Assembly (NCBI GenBank): GCA_030737835.1 | Contig: CM060854.1 | Coordinates: 8,132,860-8,196,859 of the forward strand | Length of the DNA stretch: 64,000 bases | From: Acorus gramineus | Lineage: Eukaryota > Streptophyta > Magnoliopsida > Acorales > Acoraceae | Reading direction: 5' to 3' | In this document: in pieces, positions 13,020 through 25,466 of the stretch | Layout: the number at the start of each line of letters is the position of its first letter | How positions within the stretch are numbered: position 1 is the first letter of the stretch | Made by a program: the position numbers and the translations under genes | Notes under the pieces: model-generated | What the model saw: only the letters and a program-made list of their open reading frames with translations | Database searches by the model: none | Told to the model about the DNA's origin: nothing

Positions 13020-13549
13020 CTATCCAAATATCCTTTCAAAACCGCACCCGACAATATGACCATGTCAAGACATCACAAAATTTTTTAGTAGCAATGAGGA
13101 TACCAGCCCTAATCTGAGATGGTCGAGGATATTTTTATTTAAAGATATTTTTTATTTAAACTAAATTCTTCTTTATTTTCATAAACCAAAAAATGAATAT
13201 ATGTAATGGCAAATCAAACAATCTAATAAAATCGGGATTTTATACCATATTTATACCACTCACTATACCATTCCCAAAGGACAGCTAATAGAACAAATAA
13301 ATAATAATTAAAAAAAAAAAGAATCCAAAAACAAGATAAAATTACAACTCAACCAGACATGTCCCTGATTTATCCAAACCCTGACTGACAATTCTATGCC
13401 AGAATAAACTATCAATGGAGAAAGCAAGTATAATTTATCCTTTTGAAATACATGCTCAATTTTCCTACATAACAAAATTGGATGAACACTAGAAACTGAG
13501 AAAAGCATGGAATCTAAACTATGGAGGCAGTTGCAATTCTTCAAAGCGA

Positions 13550-16500
13550 CTACAAATCCGCAAAAAAATCATCGGCCACTGCTGTGTTAGAAGCTTGACC
13601 AACATTTGCTGGCCTCCCCCTCAAACCTGCACAATTAGCAGAGAAAAAATTTGAATATGAAGATATAAAGTTTTATAAAACCACAGCATAGGGAAAGTTG
13701 AATCAGAAAAAATCTAGTTCCATAAAACCACATATTCAAGACTAAAGGCATTATAGAATATTTGAATAGTCCAATAACCATATTTTTAAAAGGCCAAGCT
13801 GAAGATGAAAACAATAATTCACCTGGGAGTTGACCTTAGATTGATACCCATTATAAAACATCATTCTGATTGGAGTTTTTTTGTTTTTAAATAAATTTCT
13901 TTGATATGTGCTCCATCATCCATGGGAGCATAGACCCCATCTAGATGTGGAAAAGGCTATTGATCTAGAGTCATCTTTTATTCATTGATATGTTCTCCAT
14001 AAAAACATTGCCCTCATTTTGATGGAATTAAACTTGTTTTTGTGCCCATAAACCACAGCGAAGTGCTAGAATGTAAGAATTCACCCAGTGAATAATTACT
14101 AATAGATTAGAACAGTAATTGTTCAGGAACCGTCACTAGACATAAACCTAAAGGCCAATGAGAAATCTCCCCATAAAATATGGAAATGCATTCCATGTAA
14201 AATAAATTACAATTTGAACCTTATTATTGTTCACTGCGCAGAAAGTAATTCCAAATGCTCTTTCTCAGCATCGAAGGGAGACAGGTACTCTAATTAACTA
14301 ATAGTTGGAACAGGAGATACATAGTAAACAGTCGAATATGGAATGTTATCGAAAAAAAAGTTATCCTCAGTGGAGTTTGAGACCTTACCATCCAAATCCA
14401 TCTCCTCATTGTCATGGTTGGAGGCATTTTTTTGAGGTTCAAGCAGCTCATGCATGTCCCAAAGCTGTGAATCAAACATGTTTCAAGTAGTAAAAAGCAT
14501 CAGATACCGTATTTTGTTCAAAAGCAATGAACTAAACAATATTTAAATTTAGCATAAGTAGTTAATATCATCAGAGGCATGAATAAGGTTTGATCACCAC
14601 TTGCATGAGATAGGAGTCATATGAGATCTTCAATTTTTGCGGTCAACACTTTTGATAAATATTAGGTTCCTGGATACATACTGGTGCTCCAGTTTTACAT
14701 ACAGACCATTTAAGAGTGTCTCTTGCTATAGCCTCATAGGATTACAGCTTTTTTTGTTAAACTACATTAGAACTTAAAATAATGTGCATATGACAATCTC
14801 CGTTCATTTGGATAATTAATACATTTTTTCCAACAACAACAGGAAATCATCAAGAGGAAATGAAATGAAAATCAGTTCATGAGCCATGAAGATAAATAAA
14901 TTAATCCAACAGAACAGTAATGTAAGGCAGTTCCTGATATATTAACCCTTCCAATACTTATTTCTGTTTAATAACAGAGTCAATCAACAAAATCACCTTC
15001 CAATTTAATATTTGATTCCGGCATATAATACCAAAAGCAAAGACATCAGATCAGATTCATACAGTAGCATCGCATGCTCAATGAAACTCAACAAAACAAA
15101 GTACAACAAATGAATTCTCAAACAGTAGATCTACTCACCTTTAACATTTGATCATGTGAAATGCTTCCAAGAAACTTCCTATCGAAAGAAAAACCTGGCC
15201 AATAAATTTTAGACATGCATAAGGCTAAAACCAGAAGCATGATGATCTTCCAATTTTCTAACGCAAAGTGAGAGTATGAAATATACCTAGGCCCTCAATT
15301 GGGTACTCTGAATGCTCGGCTATTGGGTGAATTATCCTGTTCGGTAGTATGCCTACCAATCTTTGACCAACAAGAAATTAAATAAAGAACGCAAGTGATG
15401 TTTCAGACAGAAAGTGGCACTGATAAGCTGGTGAACTAATTTGAGAACCCAAGTTACCTGATGACCCCATCCTCTGACCCCGATATGAGAGTATCTTCAT
15501 CAACCTGGAAATAGAAAAGTCAATATGAACATTTAGTAGACAAATGCTTGCATTGCATATGCAGAATGTGAGAGACAATTTAGATCACCTTCAGCAGTGT
15601 ATCAACCGACATTGGGTGCCCAAGGAATCGATCACTGATAAACCAAATAAAAGAAATTGTCCAGTATAAACAAATTTTATAGTTTTATAACATAGACATC
15701 AACAAGTATCCAAAAAAATAAATAAATAATCGTAAATGTTACATATAAGAAATGCAGCCTAAGAGGAGCACTTTAATGTACTCTTCCATTATACATGATC
15801 TGCTGAACATGCATTAAGTTTTCCTGATATCACCAATAACATTCCGATAGCATACCTACAATCCTTAAAATGGCCCCATGAATATAGCAGTAGAGCTCCA
15901 GTCTGCGTCCCACATACAACTTTGCGACCATTCTAATCATGAGAAATTTATTGAGGTATATCAGAATTAATATAAACAATTCAAAACAGGAAAAAAAAAT
16001 ATCAAGCAAAAAATTGTGAAAGCCTCCAAGATAACATAATTTTCAGTCTACCATGAAGTTTTTTTTTTATATTTATTTCTGACGAAATGGTAGGCATCCT
16101 ACTACCATTAGTTAAGAATGGAATAGGTGTCCAAAGTCCACCATGAAGTTCAAAACATCAACGGTCTGCTGGTTGACATAATCCAGTCATATGGACAAAT
16201 AACTCATGCCATTTAGTTATAAAAAAAAGCATACTTGTAAAACAACACATCCGGATGGACCTATAGAACATATAATGAGAATCATTTATTAGAAAATATT
16301 AGAAACAAAACAGGAAGGAAAACAAACGCTTGATTTGTCACTATCAGCATTCAGTGCAATTATTTCTTTGCTAGGACAAAAATGTTAAATCTCAAGAAAA
16401 GAACCTTCGTGTAGCATACTTACAATTCATAAGTTGAAGTCAAAACCCAATTAAGTATGGATGGAACAAAATATTATAGTCCGTTAGACTATCGTATCTC

Positions 16501-19500
16501 ATGGCAATCACATGTTAAGCAGGCATGAAAAAGTTTTTTGTTTTTTTTTAGCAGAGAGATACAGGAAAATGTGAAATCTCAGAGAAATTCTGTAGACTAA
16601 AAGCCGAAGGAATATTACCTTCATTGTGACTATAGATAGCAGCTCATCTTCAGAAAATTCAGACCTACTCTGGACCTACAATAAAGAAATAAATGCAATG
16701 TCAATTTAATATGCTTCATGATTTCTTATTGGATGCAGAACCCATTGATTCATGTAACAAGACAATAACATTTTACACATTATCAAAGGTGAATTAAAAA
16801 AAAAATTTGCACATTTATGTTTAGTCAACTTCCATCTGCACACAAGAAATAAAAAGAATGAAACCTAAAAATTTTGAGAAAAAGATGCCACATGTTTGCA
16901 TATTTTCACCACTAAAGAGAGAAATCAAAGTTTTGGACTCCAAACAATCTTTTTAAGTAAACAATGTTAAAAATAGTATAACCTGCCTTGTTTCTTCGGA
17001 GATTGCACACAGATAATGTCCCATCACCACTGTCAATGAAAATCGAAATATGTTATGTTGCATGTCCATGAAACAGGAATGAATCATAAATCATATAAAC
17101 AAATTGAGAATGTAATGTGGATGTACTAATGAGTATGCAATATGCTCTATTGTCTGCCAGGATAGTATACTTGTCTTCTCATGTGGTCTTTTCAGAAGAT
17201 ATTCATGGATAACTTCAACTACTATTTTGATTTTCTTCTGTAAAGGCAATACTAGTAAAAGTTCAAATGTTTTTTTTTTTTATTTGGAAGTCAAAGTTCA
17301 AACGTTGAATATTAATCGACTTCCTGAACTTCTTTTTCCTGAAGAAATGGTGGGAAATCCAGTTGTTTATATTCATTTGGTAAACTTCTAAAAGCATAAG
17401 GAGACAAAGATGTCTCCTCAAATGAATAAAATACATTAAGCAGCCCTTATCCCTAGTTTGCTTGTAGGTTACTCAATAGAAATCTCTCCCAATCCATATG
17501 AATGCTCAAATCAAATCAGTGCCCCCAATATATGTTTCTTGCATACCTTCAGGCAGTGCAATATAACTTCACATGTATTTTCATGGTTTTCCGTGGACGA
17601 TAATTAGCTGCATAAAATACTAGTTCACTACTGATGCTTGAAGGATCATGAAGGGAAACTCTGATCAGCAAGTCAAAAGGAAAAAGGATTAAATCAGCTA
17701 ATATTGTTGCTCCTAACATTGTTATATAGCCAAAAGGATGGTCTAAGACCTTTATTGGTTGCCACTTGCCACTGTTGAATGTTGTTCAATATGCCTAGGT
17801 AGATAACAGCAAAAAAATTCCAAATTTACCTTGTTCCCAACAGCTGCATAGAACTAGATACAAATGTCATGTCTGATATATATTCTTCATGAGCATTAAA
17901 TGAATTACAACAAGTACGCTGGCGAGTATCCCAAACCTGAACATGAAAAAGAAAAAAAATATAGAGCTGTTAAGGTGACAAAATTAAATCAAGCTGTGGT
18001 AAACACTTTTTTTTTTTTACATGGTAACATTGTAGACTCAGAACAAAGTAAGAAGTGTTCTCTCCTGGAAATTACTGTTCCACTTTGCGATTACAGATTC
18101 TTAAAGCATGTGATATACAATATAAACTGCTGAAAGAAGAATTTCAATGGGACCCTCAAAGAGCTAATATCATTTACCGAACTTGTTCACAAAAAGTTTT
18201 GGAAGGACAAATGGCTTAATGGTTCCTCTCCAATGACTCTATACCCTCATCTCTATAGGGTGCGTCTAACAAAGATGATCTTATTTGTGACTCTTTTACC
18301 TGTGCAATAACAACATTGTTTAGTGTACTCGATTTCATCACAAAGTGTGGTCCATTTGGGATCTATATAAAAGTGGTATAAAACAAAAATCAATCTAACG
18401 ATAAAGATGTAGCGGAATGCACATACTTCCTTGTTTCTCTTCAACAGGTAACATTGGACCTCGAAGATGCAGACTCGGGAATTGGGAACAAGCCCCTCAT
18501 CAAGATTTCATCATAGAGTTTTTCTAGAAGAGGCTAAATGTGGACCCTTCAAAAGAGATCCCCTAATCCCATTTTGCGTATCAAATTTAGTGTGTCAATA
18601 GACTCAATACTCCCTTGAAATTTTGATATTTTTTTATTTTATTTTTTGGCTACTATCTCTCGATAAAGTCCTCTGTTGGGAGAGTGATAAAAATGTGGTT
18701 CTGAGTTATGAGCTATGTAGAGACTAGAGAGGATGAAGAAACAAGAGACCACCTATTTTATGCTTGTCCGCATAGTGTTCACATTTGGACAAAGGTGATG
18801 TTTTCTCTTGTTTCAACATGTGATTTCACTTGAGGATATGCGGGAATAATTCTAGAATAGATGGAAAAAAGGAGATTCAACTCAAAAAGAAAAGTTCTAA
18901 TGTTCATTCCTCAAGCAGTTAGTTGGAAGATTTGGCTTACTTAGAATGATTGCATCTTCCAAGGAAGAAGATCATAAGTTGAGAATACTTGGTAGGGTTG
19001 CAATTCGGGCAGGTTGGGTTGGGTTAGATGGTTGTCCAAACCCAACCCACTCGCTTAACTGTCCAACCCAAACCTGAGCCCAACCCGACCCTCAACCCGA
19101 AAGACCCAACCCGAGCTTCAACCTGCTGGTTCAGGTTAGATTCGAGTTCAAGTCAGTTTGGGTTGGGTTCGGGTTTTCTCCAGGGCACATTTCAGTATGG
19201 ATGGGAACACAAAAGCAAGCAAAACATCAACAACTTCGAATTTTTCTTTTTTTACTCGAATCTCATACACAACCAGCTCTCCCAAAGTGACAAACCAGTC
19301 TAGATCTTTTGAAAGAAAACAAATTGAATGTTTTTTTATGAAAGGTAGGCCGTAGCCCTCAAATTTATATAAATTAGAGAGAAAGCCCAAATTGGAAAAC
19401 AAGTACAAACCCTTTCAGCCCAACCAAAGTAGTAGTGGCACTACTATTGGTGTAACCGAAAAGGCCCTCAACACCCCAAATGAACTACATCCCAATAATA

Positions 19501-22500
19501 AAACTCCCTCCCACAATGTTAATCGAACTAGCTCCCGCGCAGAAGCAACCCCAATCCACAACACAGCGCACCGCAAGTTTCAACATAAGGAATACTTCCT
19601 CTAAACACATAATGGTTTCTAGTCAACCAAATAGACCAGATAACCGCTGGAATATAGGATTGAGAAACCTTCACCCGGACACTCCTATCTCCCGCGCTGC
19701 GTAACCGTCTCCCCGCTGCCCAGATCTCCTTAAGAGAGTTGAATGGCCCTCCCAAGCCCCCTACCACTGCCCTCCCAAGCCCCCCTACCACTGCCATCCT
19801 GCCCCAAACCACCCTCACCATCGGGAAAAAAAAGGGAAAGGTGCTCCACCGTTTCATCATCAAGACCACAGAGCGCACACCTACGATCCACCTCCGGCGC
19901 CCATCGAGCCACATATGACTTAGTAAGCACCTTTCCCTGATAGACAGTCCACATGAACGCCCTAACCTTCAAAGGAACTTTGCAGCCCCACACCTCCTTG
20001 TGTTTCTGCGCCAGGTTAGGGAGACCAATCTGACCTCTTCGCACCCAAGATTAACCACTCTTCACAGAGAAGCCCGTGGCCGACGTGGGCTTCCACACAA
20101 TTCTGTCCGCCCTAGCCCCCTCCACCTGAGCCCCATGTAACTCCTCCAATAGACTTAGGTAGTCATCAACCTCATCATCATTGAGGTTTCTTCTCACTCT
20201 CACCTCCCAATACCCCGAGTCTCCTCTCCCCTGCCAAAAAAAGGCAAGCCGGCCCTTCTCTGACCACAGCAATTTGGAAGATCGACAGGAACCAAACCTT
20301 TAACGGAGCCTCACCGAGTCAGACATCCTCCCAGAATCTAATAGTCTCCCCCGACCCTAAAGCCCACAGGGTGGCCTCCGAGAAGTCCTCCAAACCACCC
20401 AAAATCCCTTTCCAAATGCCAGAAATGGAACCCACCAACAAATTGAATGTTAAAGTAAATATCATTAAAAAGTTGATGAGAAGAAAGGAAACATAACTAT
20501 ATTTCAAAGCAAAATCATCTTGCAAAAAATATTAAATTTTTTTTTTTACTCCAGTGGTTCACCATTGAAAAGGTGAACAGAACATCTAACTTATGTCTAC
20601 AAGCACCTATGATGGAGACGAGCCCGAGGTGTAGATGGATAATGGCATAGACACTTCATGACCATTCAGCCTGTGGTGGAGATGGATAATGGAGGGGACA
20701 ACGCAAAGAGAGAATAAAAGAGAGTGAAAGGAGGAATCTAGGGCTACCAATTAGTTTGATGGTCTAGATTGTGTATCACAACATTGATGGCTTACATTTA
20801 ATGGTTATGTTGTAAATGCATAACATGTTTTTGTTGTAGGGTGAGTGATGATTGAAACACATCTGAGAAAAAGGTCCCCAATCAGACGGTAGATATTTCT
20901 GTTTATTTCACTCCGCGGGTTTGTGTTCAACCTGAGCAACCTGACCCCTAACTCGAACCCAACTCGAATTTGGTTCGGGTTGACTCTGTTTTTGGTTGGG
21001 TTGAACCCACTGATCAAAATGCCAACCCATACCCGCCTGAAAGTTAGGTTGGGTGGGGTTCAACCCGCCCAAGTTGCACCCCTAATACTTGGCCAACTAA
21101 AACAGCTAATCTTCAAGCATTTGTCACATATCTTCTAGGAGCTGACTTGCTCTAGCATTATGAATTATATTAGGAAAGGATTGTGGTATCTTCAGGAATT
21201 CTAAAGTTTACACTGAGAACATATGGGGTACAGTGATTAATCTTATCAAAGATTGGGGGCACACTTGTGCTAGGGCAAGCAGGGTCTTGTACATAGGGGG
21301 TAACTCGTTATTGAGGAGTAGGGGGGTGCACGATGTGTTTTGGTAGGTTTCTCCTCTACTAGTCTCTTTTAATGCTTTGGGCATGCTTGCTTTGGTTTTT
21401 TAATAAAACTGGGGCTCATGCCGACCATTCCATAAATAGATAAAAAAAGAGGGAAAGGGTTGTAACATTGATACTTTATAAAGGTTTTCACCTCCCAAAG
21501 CCTTCCCACATTTTTTTTATTTACTTTTGTTTGGAGATCTCCAATCTCCTTTTGTTTGAGCAACTTTTTAGCATGCCTCTTACCCCAACAATAACAATGA
21601 TAATCCACCGTGTTCACAAAAGTGTTCAAGGGGCTAAATGCTCCTAAAATAATACCAATGATTCTTTTAAAAATTTACCATGATGATTTAAATAACAAGA
21701 AGCTTATCTGTTGCATATTCATACCCTTGACCATGTGTCTTTTAACTTTTTTTTGAAAATGTGAGGGATCTACCAAATTCAAAACATTGAGGGATCTTCT
21801 AAACATATGAGAGTGAAGAAGCCTCATAAACTACATAGAGATTCATGGCATCACTATGATATCCAGGAGAAAACAAATTATAATTCTACAGATAGAGGAA
21901 ACATGGAACAACATGACCTGCTTGTTGGAAGGAGGAAGATGAAATTCACAAATATTTTTTTTAAGAGATGGTGGAACTCAATCTTTGAATCTCACTACCA
22001 TGGTTATAGGCAGGAAGCCCACAGATATCACCACGACACACACAAAAGACTATTAAACTAAATTCTGAAAGATCTGAAGAAGATATATGATAGCTTTTTT
22101 TTATGGATAAAAGATAACTTGTTGAAATCCCCATTCAATCACAATCAAACATGGATTAAGTTATCACCTTAGTCTTTCAACCATATGATAGCTTGTTGAA
22201 AGACATAGGAGAAGACACAGCTCATGTTTGATTGTGATTGAACTGGGATTCCAAGAATATATTTTTCATTTTCCAGGCATTTGTTTTTCCTTCAAAAGAA
22301 CCCATGTGAAAGTCAAAGTTAATGGGGCATCAGACAGAAGCTTAATGAGACCAGATGGAAGAATATCTGAGAGATGCCTTGTAAAACGTTTTAAATGAAA
22401 AATATAAGGATGACTTCATTGAAGACAACAATGTCATGGAAGGAGCCAAAACTCAATGATCTCAAGGGAAGCAGAAAATTCCTCCGTGTCGACCTCAACC

Positions 22501-23911
22501 CCAATTGAACTTCTTTCCTATATACTGGGCCCTCTTAGCCAAAACTTAATACTCATAATACAATAAGAAAATAGAAATTCATAACAATGTCCTTTTTGTT
22601 TTCTGACTTTCTGCATTATGTGGAATATCTTGTTTAAGCTGCAATCGATGAAGATAAAATGCTGATGAACATTACTGCAAAAATTATTGATTCAATGAGG
22701 TCCATGGCATTCATTCTTCCAAAGTAGAAGTAGAATTTTATACAAACTTTGCATGATGAAACAGCCAAGGGAAGTCACCTTTATGCATCCTTCATCATCG
22801 CCAGAGGAAACCGTCGTCTCTGTCAAAGTTACAAGGCGATTTATAGCAGCCCTAAAGGAAAATGAAGTATAAAACAAATTAGCCATGGAAAAATATGAAG
22901 CACAGAGAAAGTGATAAAATGCCACAAAAACAAACTCATGGGCATCTTCCAAACGAGCAATAACTGCTCCGGTATCCACATCCACAGCTAGAATGGAGCA
23001 ATCAGCTGAAGCCGTCAATAGAACTGAAGGAAAAACAAACACAAAGTGAGCCAACTAGAAATCCAAATCAAAGAATCCCAAGAAAACCCAATCCCCGAAG
23101 CATTACCACGTCCCGAATCAGCAAACTTAACGGATCTGCAAGATTCCTCATGCCCGTGGGCCGCAAACAACCTGAAAACAACACAAGTAGAAAATTAGTA
23201 ACACATCAAGCATAAAAAAGGGTTCACATTCATAATTCAAAGACGTGTAATTGCACGGATCAACCCCACTTTTAATGATTAAGAGAAAGAGCAAAACATA
23301 TAAAAAAAAAACTAAAATTTGAACAACCACCACAAAAAAAGAACTTTCTCATCGAAACCACATTCATTACAAAACCCAAATCTTTATCATTACAAATAAA
23401 AATTAGTAACACATCAAACATAAAAAATGGTTCACATTCACAATTCCAAGACCTGTAATTGCACGGATCAACCCGCCAATAAAAACCCCCGCTTTTAATG
23501 ATCAACAGAGAGCAAAACATAAAAAAAACCGTCAAATTTTAACATCCACAAAAAAAAAAGAACTTTCTCATCGAAACCACATTCATTACAAAACCCAAAT
23601 CTTTAACATACATAATTTACATCAATAAATACCAAAAAAAAAAACAAATTGGACAACAGAAAGAGCAAAGACACATGCAATCCAAAGTATACCTTTGTGG
23701 CTGCGTATCCGGGCCATATCTGTACCTGTTACAATCCCAAATTCCCAAATTCAAACAACTTGTCAATGAAAGAAGAACAAGAAGTAGGGTTTTGTGTGGG
23801 GGGGGGGAGAGAATACAAGTGCAGGTCGCCACTGATGAGACCGGCTGCGACGAGGTTGCTCGATGGATGGAAATCTAGACCGAACGGGAGCTTCCCGAGA
23901 TTGATCTCCAT
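13550..23911 (-). CDS. WDR55: WD repeat-containing protein 55 homologue, 15 exons
   Basis: Exons in transcript order: 23817-23911, 23693-23725, 23107-23171, 22936-23023, 22779-22851, 17830-17936, 16987-17029, 16619-16675, 15856-15932, 15589-15634, 15458-15504, 15287-15360, 15139-15194, 14389-14464, 13550-13626. They join in frame to 337 residues and follow Arabidopsis WDR55 from MEINLGKLPFGLDFHPSSNL to the terminal DDFFADL. WD repeats cover most of the protein (TASADCSILAVDV, SGDDEGCIKVWDTRQRT, SGDGTLSVCNLR, GTQTGALLLYSWG, SHDQMLKLWDM). An acidic stretch (DNEEMDLDG) follows the propeller. In Arabidopsis WDR55 binds DDB1 as a CUL4 substrate-receptor type protein and is needed for gametophyte and embryo development. 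Intron 5 (17937-22778) is swollen by nested transposons. Intron 7 (16676-16986) has a GC donor (AAG|GCAGGT); the GT three bases on breaks the frame. Confidence 0.95.
18993..21084. mobile_element. hAT element nested in the outer LINE
   Basis: Flanked by a perfect 8-bp target-site duplication ATACTTGG (18985-18992 and 21085-21092). The termini are TAGGGTTGCAA on the left and TAGGGGTGCAA on the right in reverse complement. Subterminal regions are rich in GGGTTGGGTT and AACCC motifs on both sides. 2092 bp in total, of which about 1.1 kb is a later LINE insertion. No transposase frame, so non-autonomous. Confidence 0.9.
19333..20436 (-). mobile_element. 5'-truncated LINE nested inside the hAT element
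   Basis: Flanked by a 15-bp target-site duplication AACAAATTGAATGTT (19318-19332 and 20437-20451). Poly-T at the left border marks the 3' end of a minus-strand LINE. The coding remnant includes a zinc-binding RT module (WGCKVPLKVRAFMWTVYQGK, then CALCGLDDETVEHL) and the upstream RIVWKPTSATGFSVKSG stretch, with frameshifts. It is the youngest layer of a three-level nest. Confidence 0.88.
22124..22252. repeat. 30-bp inverted repeat in WDR55 intron 5
   Basis: The arm at 22124-22153 pairs with the arm at 22223-22252; the core TTCAATCACAATCAAACATG is perfect. The spacer is 69 bp. In RNA it would form a long hairpin. Confidence 0.8.
23191..23608. repeat. Two-copy ~208-bp tandem duplication in WDR55 intron 2
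   Basis: Copy one starts at about 23191 and copy two at about 23399. Both run from AAAATTAGTAACACATCAA through TTGCACGGATCAACC to GAACTTTCTCATCGAAACC and AAAACCCAAATCTTTA. The second copy has a small insertion (CCGCCAATAAAAACC). The duplication lies wholly within intron 2 and does not touch exons. Confidence 0.85.
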
Positions 23912-24010
23912 TTTTTGTTCTCCCCTTTCGGAGGCCAAATCAGGGTTTCTCTGAATAAAAAAAAACAAACAAGAGACAGAGGATGAAGACGACGTCGGGT
24001 TTATTAGAGG

Positions 24011-24018
24011 TTTATAAA
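24011..24018 (-). promoter_or_regulatory. Candidate TATA box of WDR55
   Basis: TTTATAAA lies about 100 bp upstream of the WDR55 ATG and only 15 bp from the end of the Pack-MULE. The motif is palindromic and would serve the minus strand. Assignment rests only on sequence and distance. Confidence 0.4.
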
Positions 24019-24159
24019 GGCAATTGAGTTATGGGTCCGGCTATTTGCACCCCTCGTTTTACTGAGCACACCCCTCTTAATTGGGTCAAGTGTTGAATAT
24101 CCATTTATAATTGAGTACTAAATACATCCATTTTTGTTAGACACATCTAGAGTCTATAT

Positions 24160-24515
24160 ATATGTATTTTCTAGATAAAATCTCAGTCGATGGAAACACA
24201 AAAAAATCGATGTATATGTATTTCTTAGACAATTTTTCAGTAGATGGAAAAGAAAGAAAAAAACCCGTAAGTTCTGGAATGAGGTAAACACATGATATGT
24301 CTATAAATATACAAATTGTAGGCAATTCCTCAGTCGATGGGAATAGAAAAAAAAAACCTGTAAGTTCTGGTCCGGTCAATGGACCAGAAATAAAACTCAT
24401 AGAATCTGAAATTTGTTAGACATGTTTTCTACATATATTTATTTTCTAGACAAACTCTCAGTCGATAGAAACAAAAAAAAAATCCCCGTAAGTTCTGGAA
24501 TGCGTTAGACACACT
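24160..24515. repeat. Subterminal imperfect repeats inside the Pack-MULE
   Basis: Four diverged copies of a unit containing TTCTAGACAA, CTCAGTCGATGGAAA and CCCGTAAGTTCTGGAATG lie at about 24166, 24216, 24325 and 24447. Unit lengths vary from about 50 to 120 bp. Non-coding. Confidence 0.6.
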
Positions 24516-25054
24516 TAATGTCTATATATTTGTACAACGTAGACACACATTCTGTCGAGTAAAATTGATTATATAGACAGATCAAGTGTCTATTTCTGCA
24601 GAACAAGGCAAAAGTTTGAAAAAAAACTGGCATTTGATGGATGACAATTTAAAGATTCAAGATAAACATGAGTTACTTCTCTACACTCAAGTCTCTTCAC
24701 ATGATCCATTCATAAAACAAAAGATGGATAGACACTGAAAAGTATAAACATGCCATCCTTAAGAAACATGGGTGTTTTAAGAAATAAAGAAAATTTTAAT
24801 ATGTATATTTTTTTTGTTGAAGAAGGAACTCCTTTTAATATGAAGAATTAACATCCTCCACTGTTCCACCATTCATCCAATTTGCCAAATTGTCAGTACC
24901 AGCCCTGTTGAAGCCATAGAGTGGTTCGACAACATTAAAAAACATTGATAAACATTCAACACCACCATTCAAAGCCATTTAAACATTGTTTAAAGTATTA
25001 TAGTTACAATTTCTGAAAAGATAGACACATAGGGTGTCAAGCCCTCCCCATCCC

Positions 25055-25466
25055 ACCACCACCTCATCTCCTACTCCTCTCCTCCTCCTCCTTCCTTATA
25101 ATCCTCTCCAAGACCTCATCAAATCTCCCTATACACATCATCAATCCTCCCCTTAATCCCTTGCACATCAACCTCTCTCAAAACCCTAACAAAATCTGAC
25201 AAATTGAATGTTCGGATTGTCTCCACCACCCCCTTCATGAGCTCTCCTGCCTCGTCAACACCATTGCCTTCTCTCATCCCTGTCACAATCCTTATGATCT
25301 CATTGTTGCTTGCATTGTGAAACTCCTCACTCACGTTAATGATCTTTCTTGACGTCGCCTTGTCCTGGAGAACCGCCGCCAGCCTCAGCCGCTCCTCCCG
25401 TCGTATGGGGCGGAGGTCGTCGAGGGTCTGGGCGTCTAAGAGCTCGGACACGCAGAGCCTCTTCAT
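25055..25466 (-). pseudogene. Captured cytochrome P450 fragment (CYP93-like)
   Basis: An open frame of 115 residues from MKRLCVSELLDAQTL through RPIRREERLRL, SEEFHNASNNEIIRIVTG and FNLSDFVRVLREVDVQGI to DVYREI matches the helix C to helix G region of clan-71 P450s, closest in feel to CYP93 (flavone or isoflavone pathway) from memory. A one-base frameshift near 25119 ends the frame; in the next frame FDEVLERIIRKEEEER continues the P450. The haem-binding region, I-helix and N-terminal anchor are absent, so it cannot be an active enzyme. It sits inside the Pack-MULE, antisense to its left-hand repeats. Confidence 0.8.

Larger units (their letters stand above)
8591..13549. other. Intergenic region between convergent GLCAK and WDR55
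   Basis: Both flanking genes end here, so the first and last few hundred bases should include 3' UTRs. The rest is AT-rich and holds a foldback, a MITE, a copied WDR55 exon-intron fragment, a hAT MITE and one unrecognised ORF fragment, listed separately. I see no further gene. Confidence 0.6.
18140..21440 (+). mobile_element. Outer LINE relic in WDR55 intron 5, split by a hAT element
   Basis: Two parts, about 18140-18992 and 21093-21440, form one plus-strand non-LTR retrotransposon fragment. The left part reads KDKWLNGSSPMTLYPHLYRV and then a decayed zinc-binding RT region (HLFYACPHSVHIW). The right part carries the C-terminal remnant and a LINE-type tail with AATAAAACTGGGGCTCATGC followed by an A-rich end near 21440. 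Many stop codons; inactive. It is antisense to the host gene. Confidence 0.75.

Noticed and set aside
22692-23054. Single 120-codon gene
   Set aside because: It is WDR55 exons 4 and 5 read through their intron.
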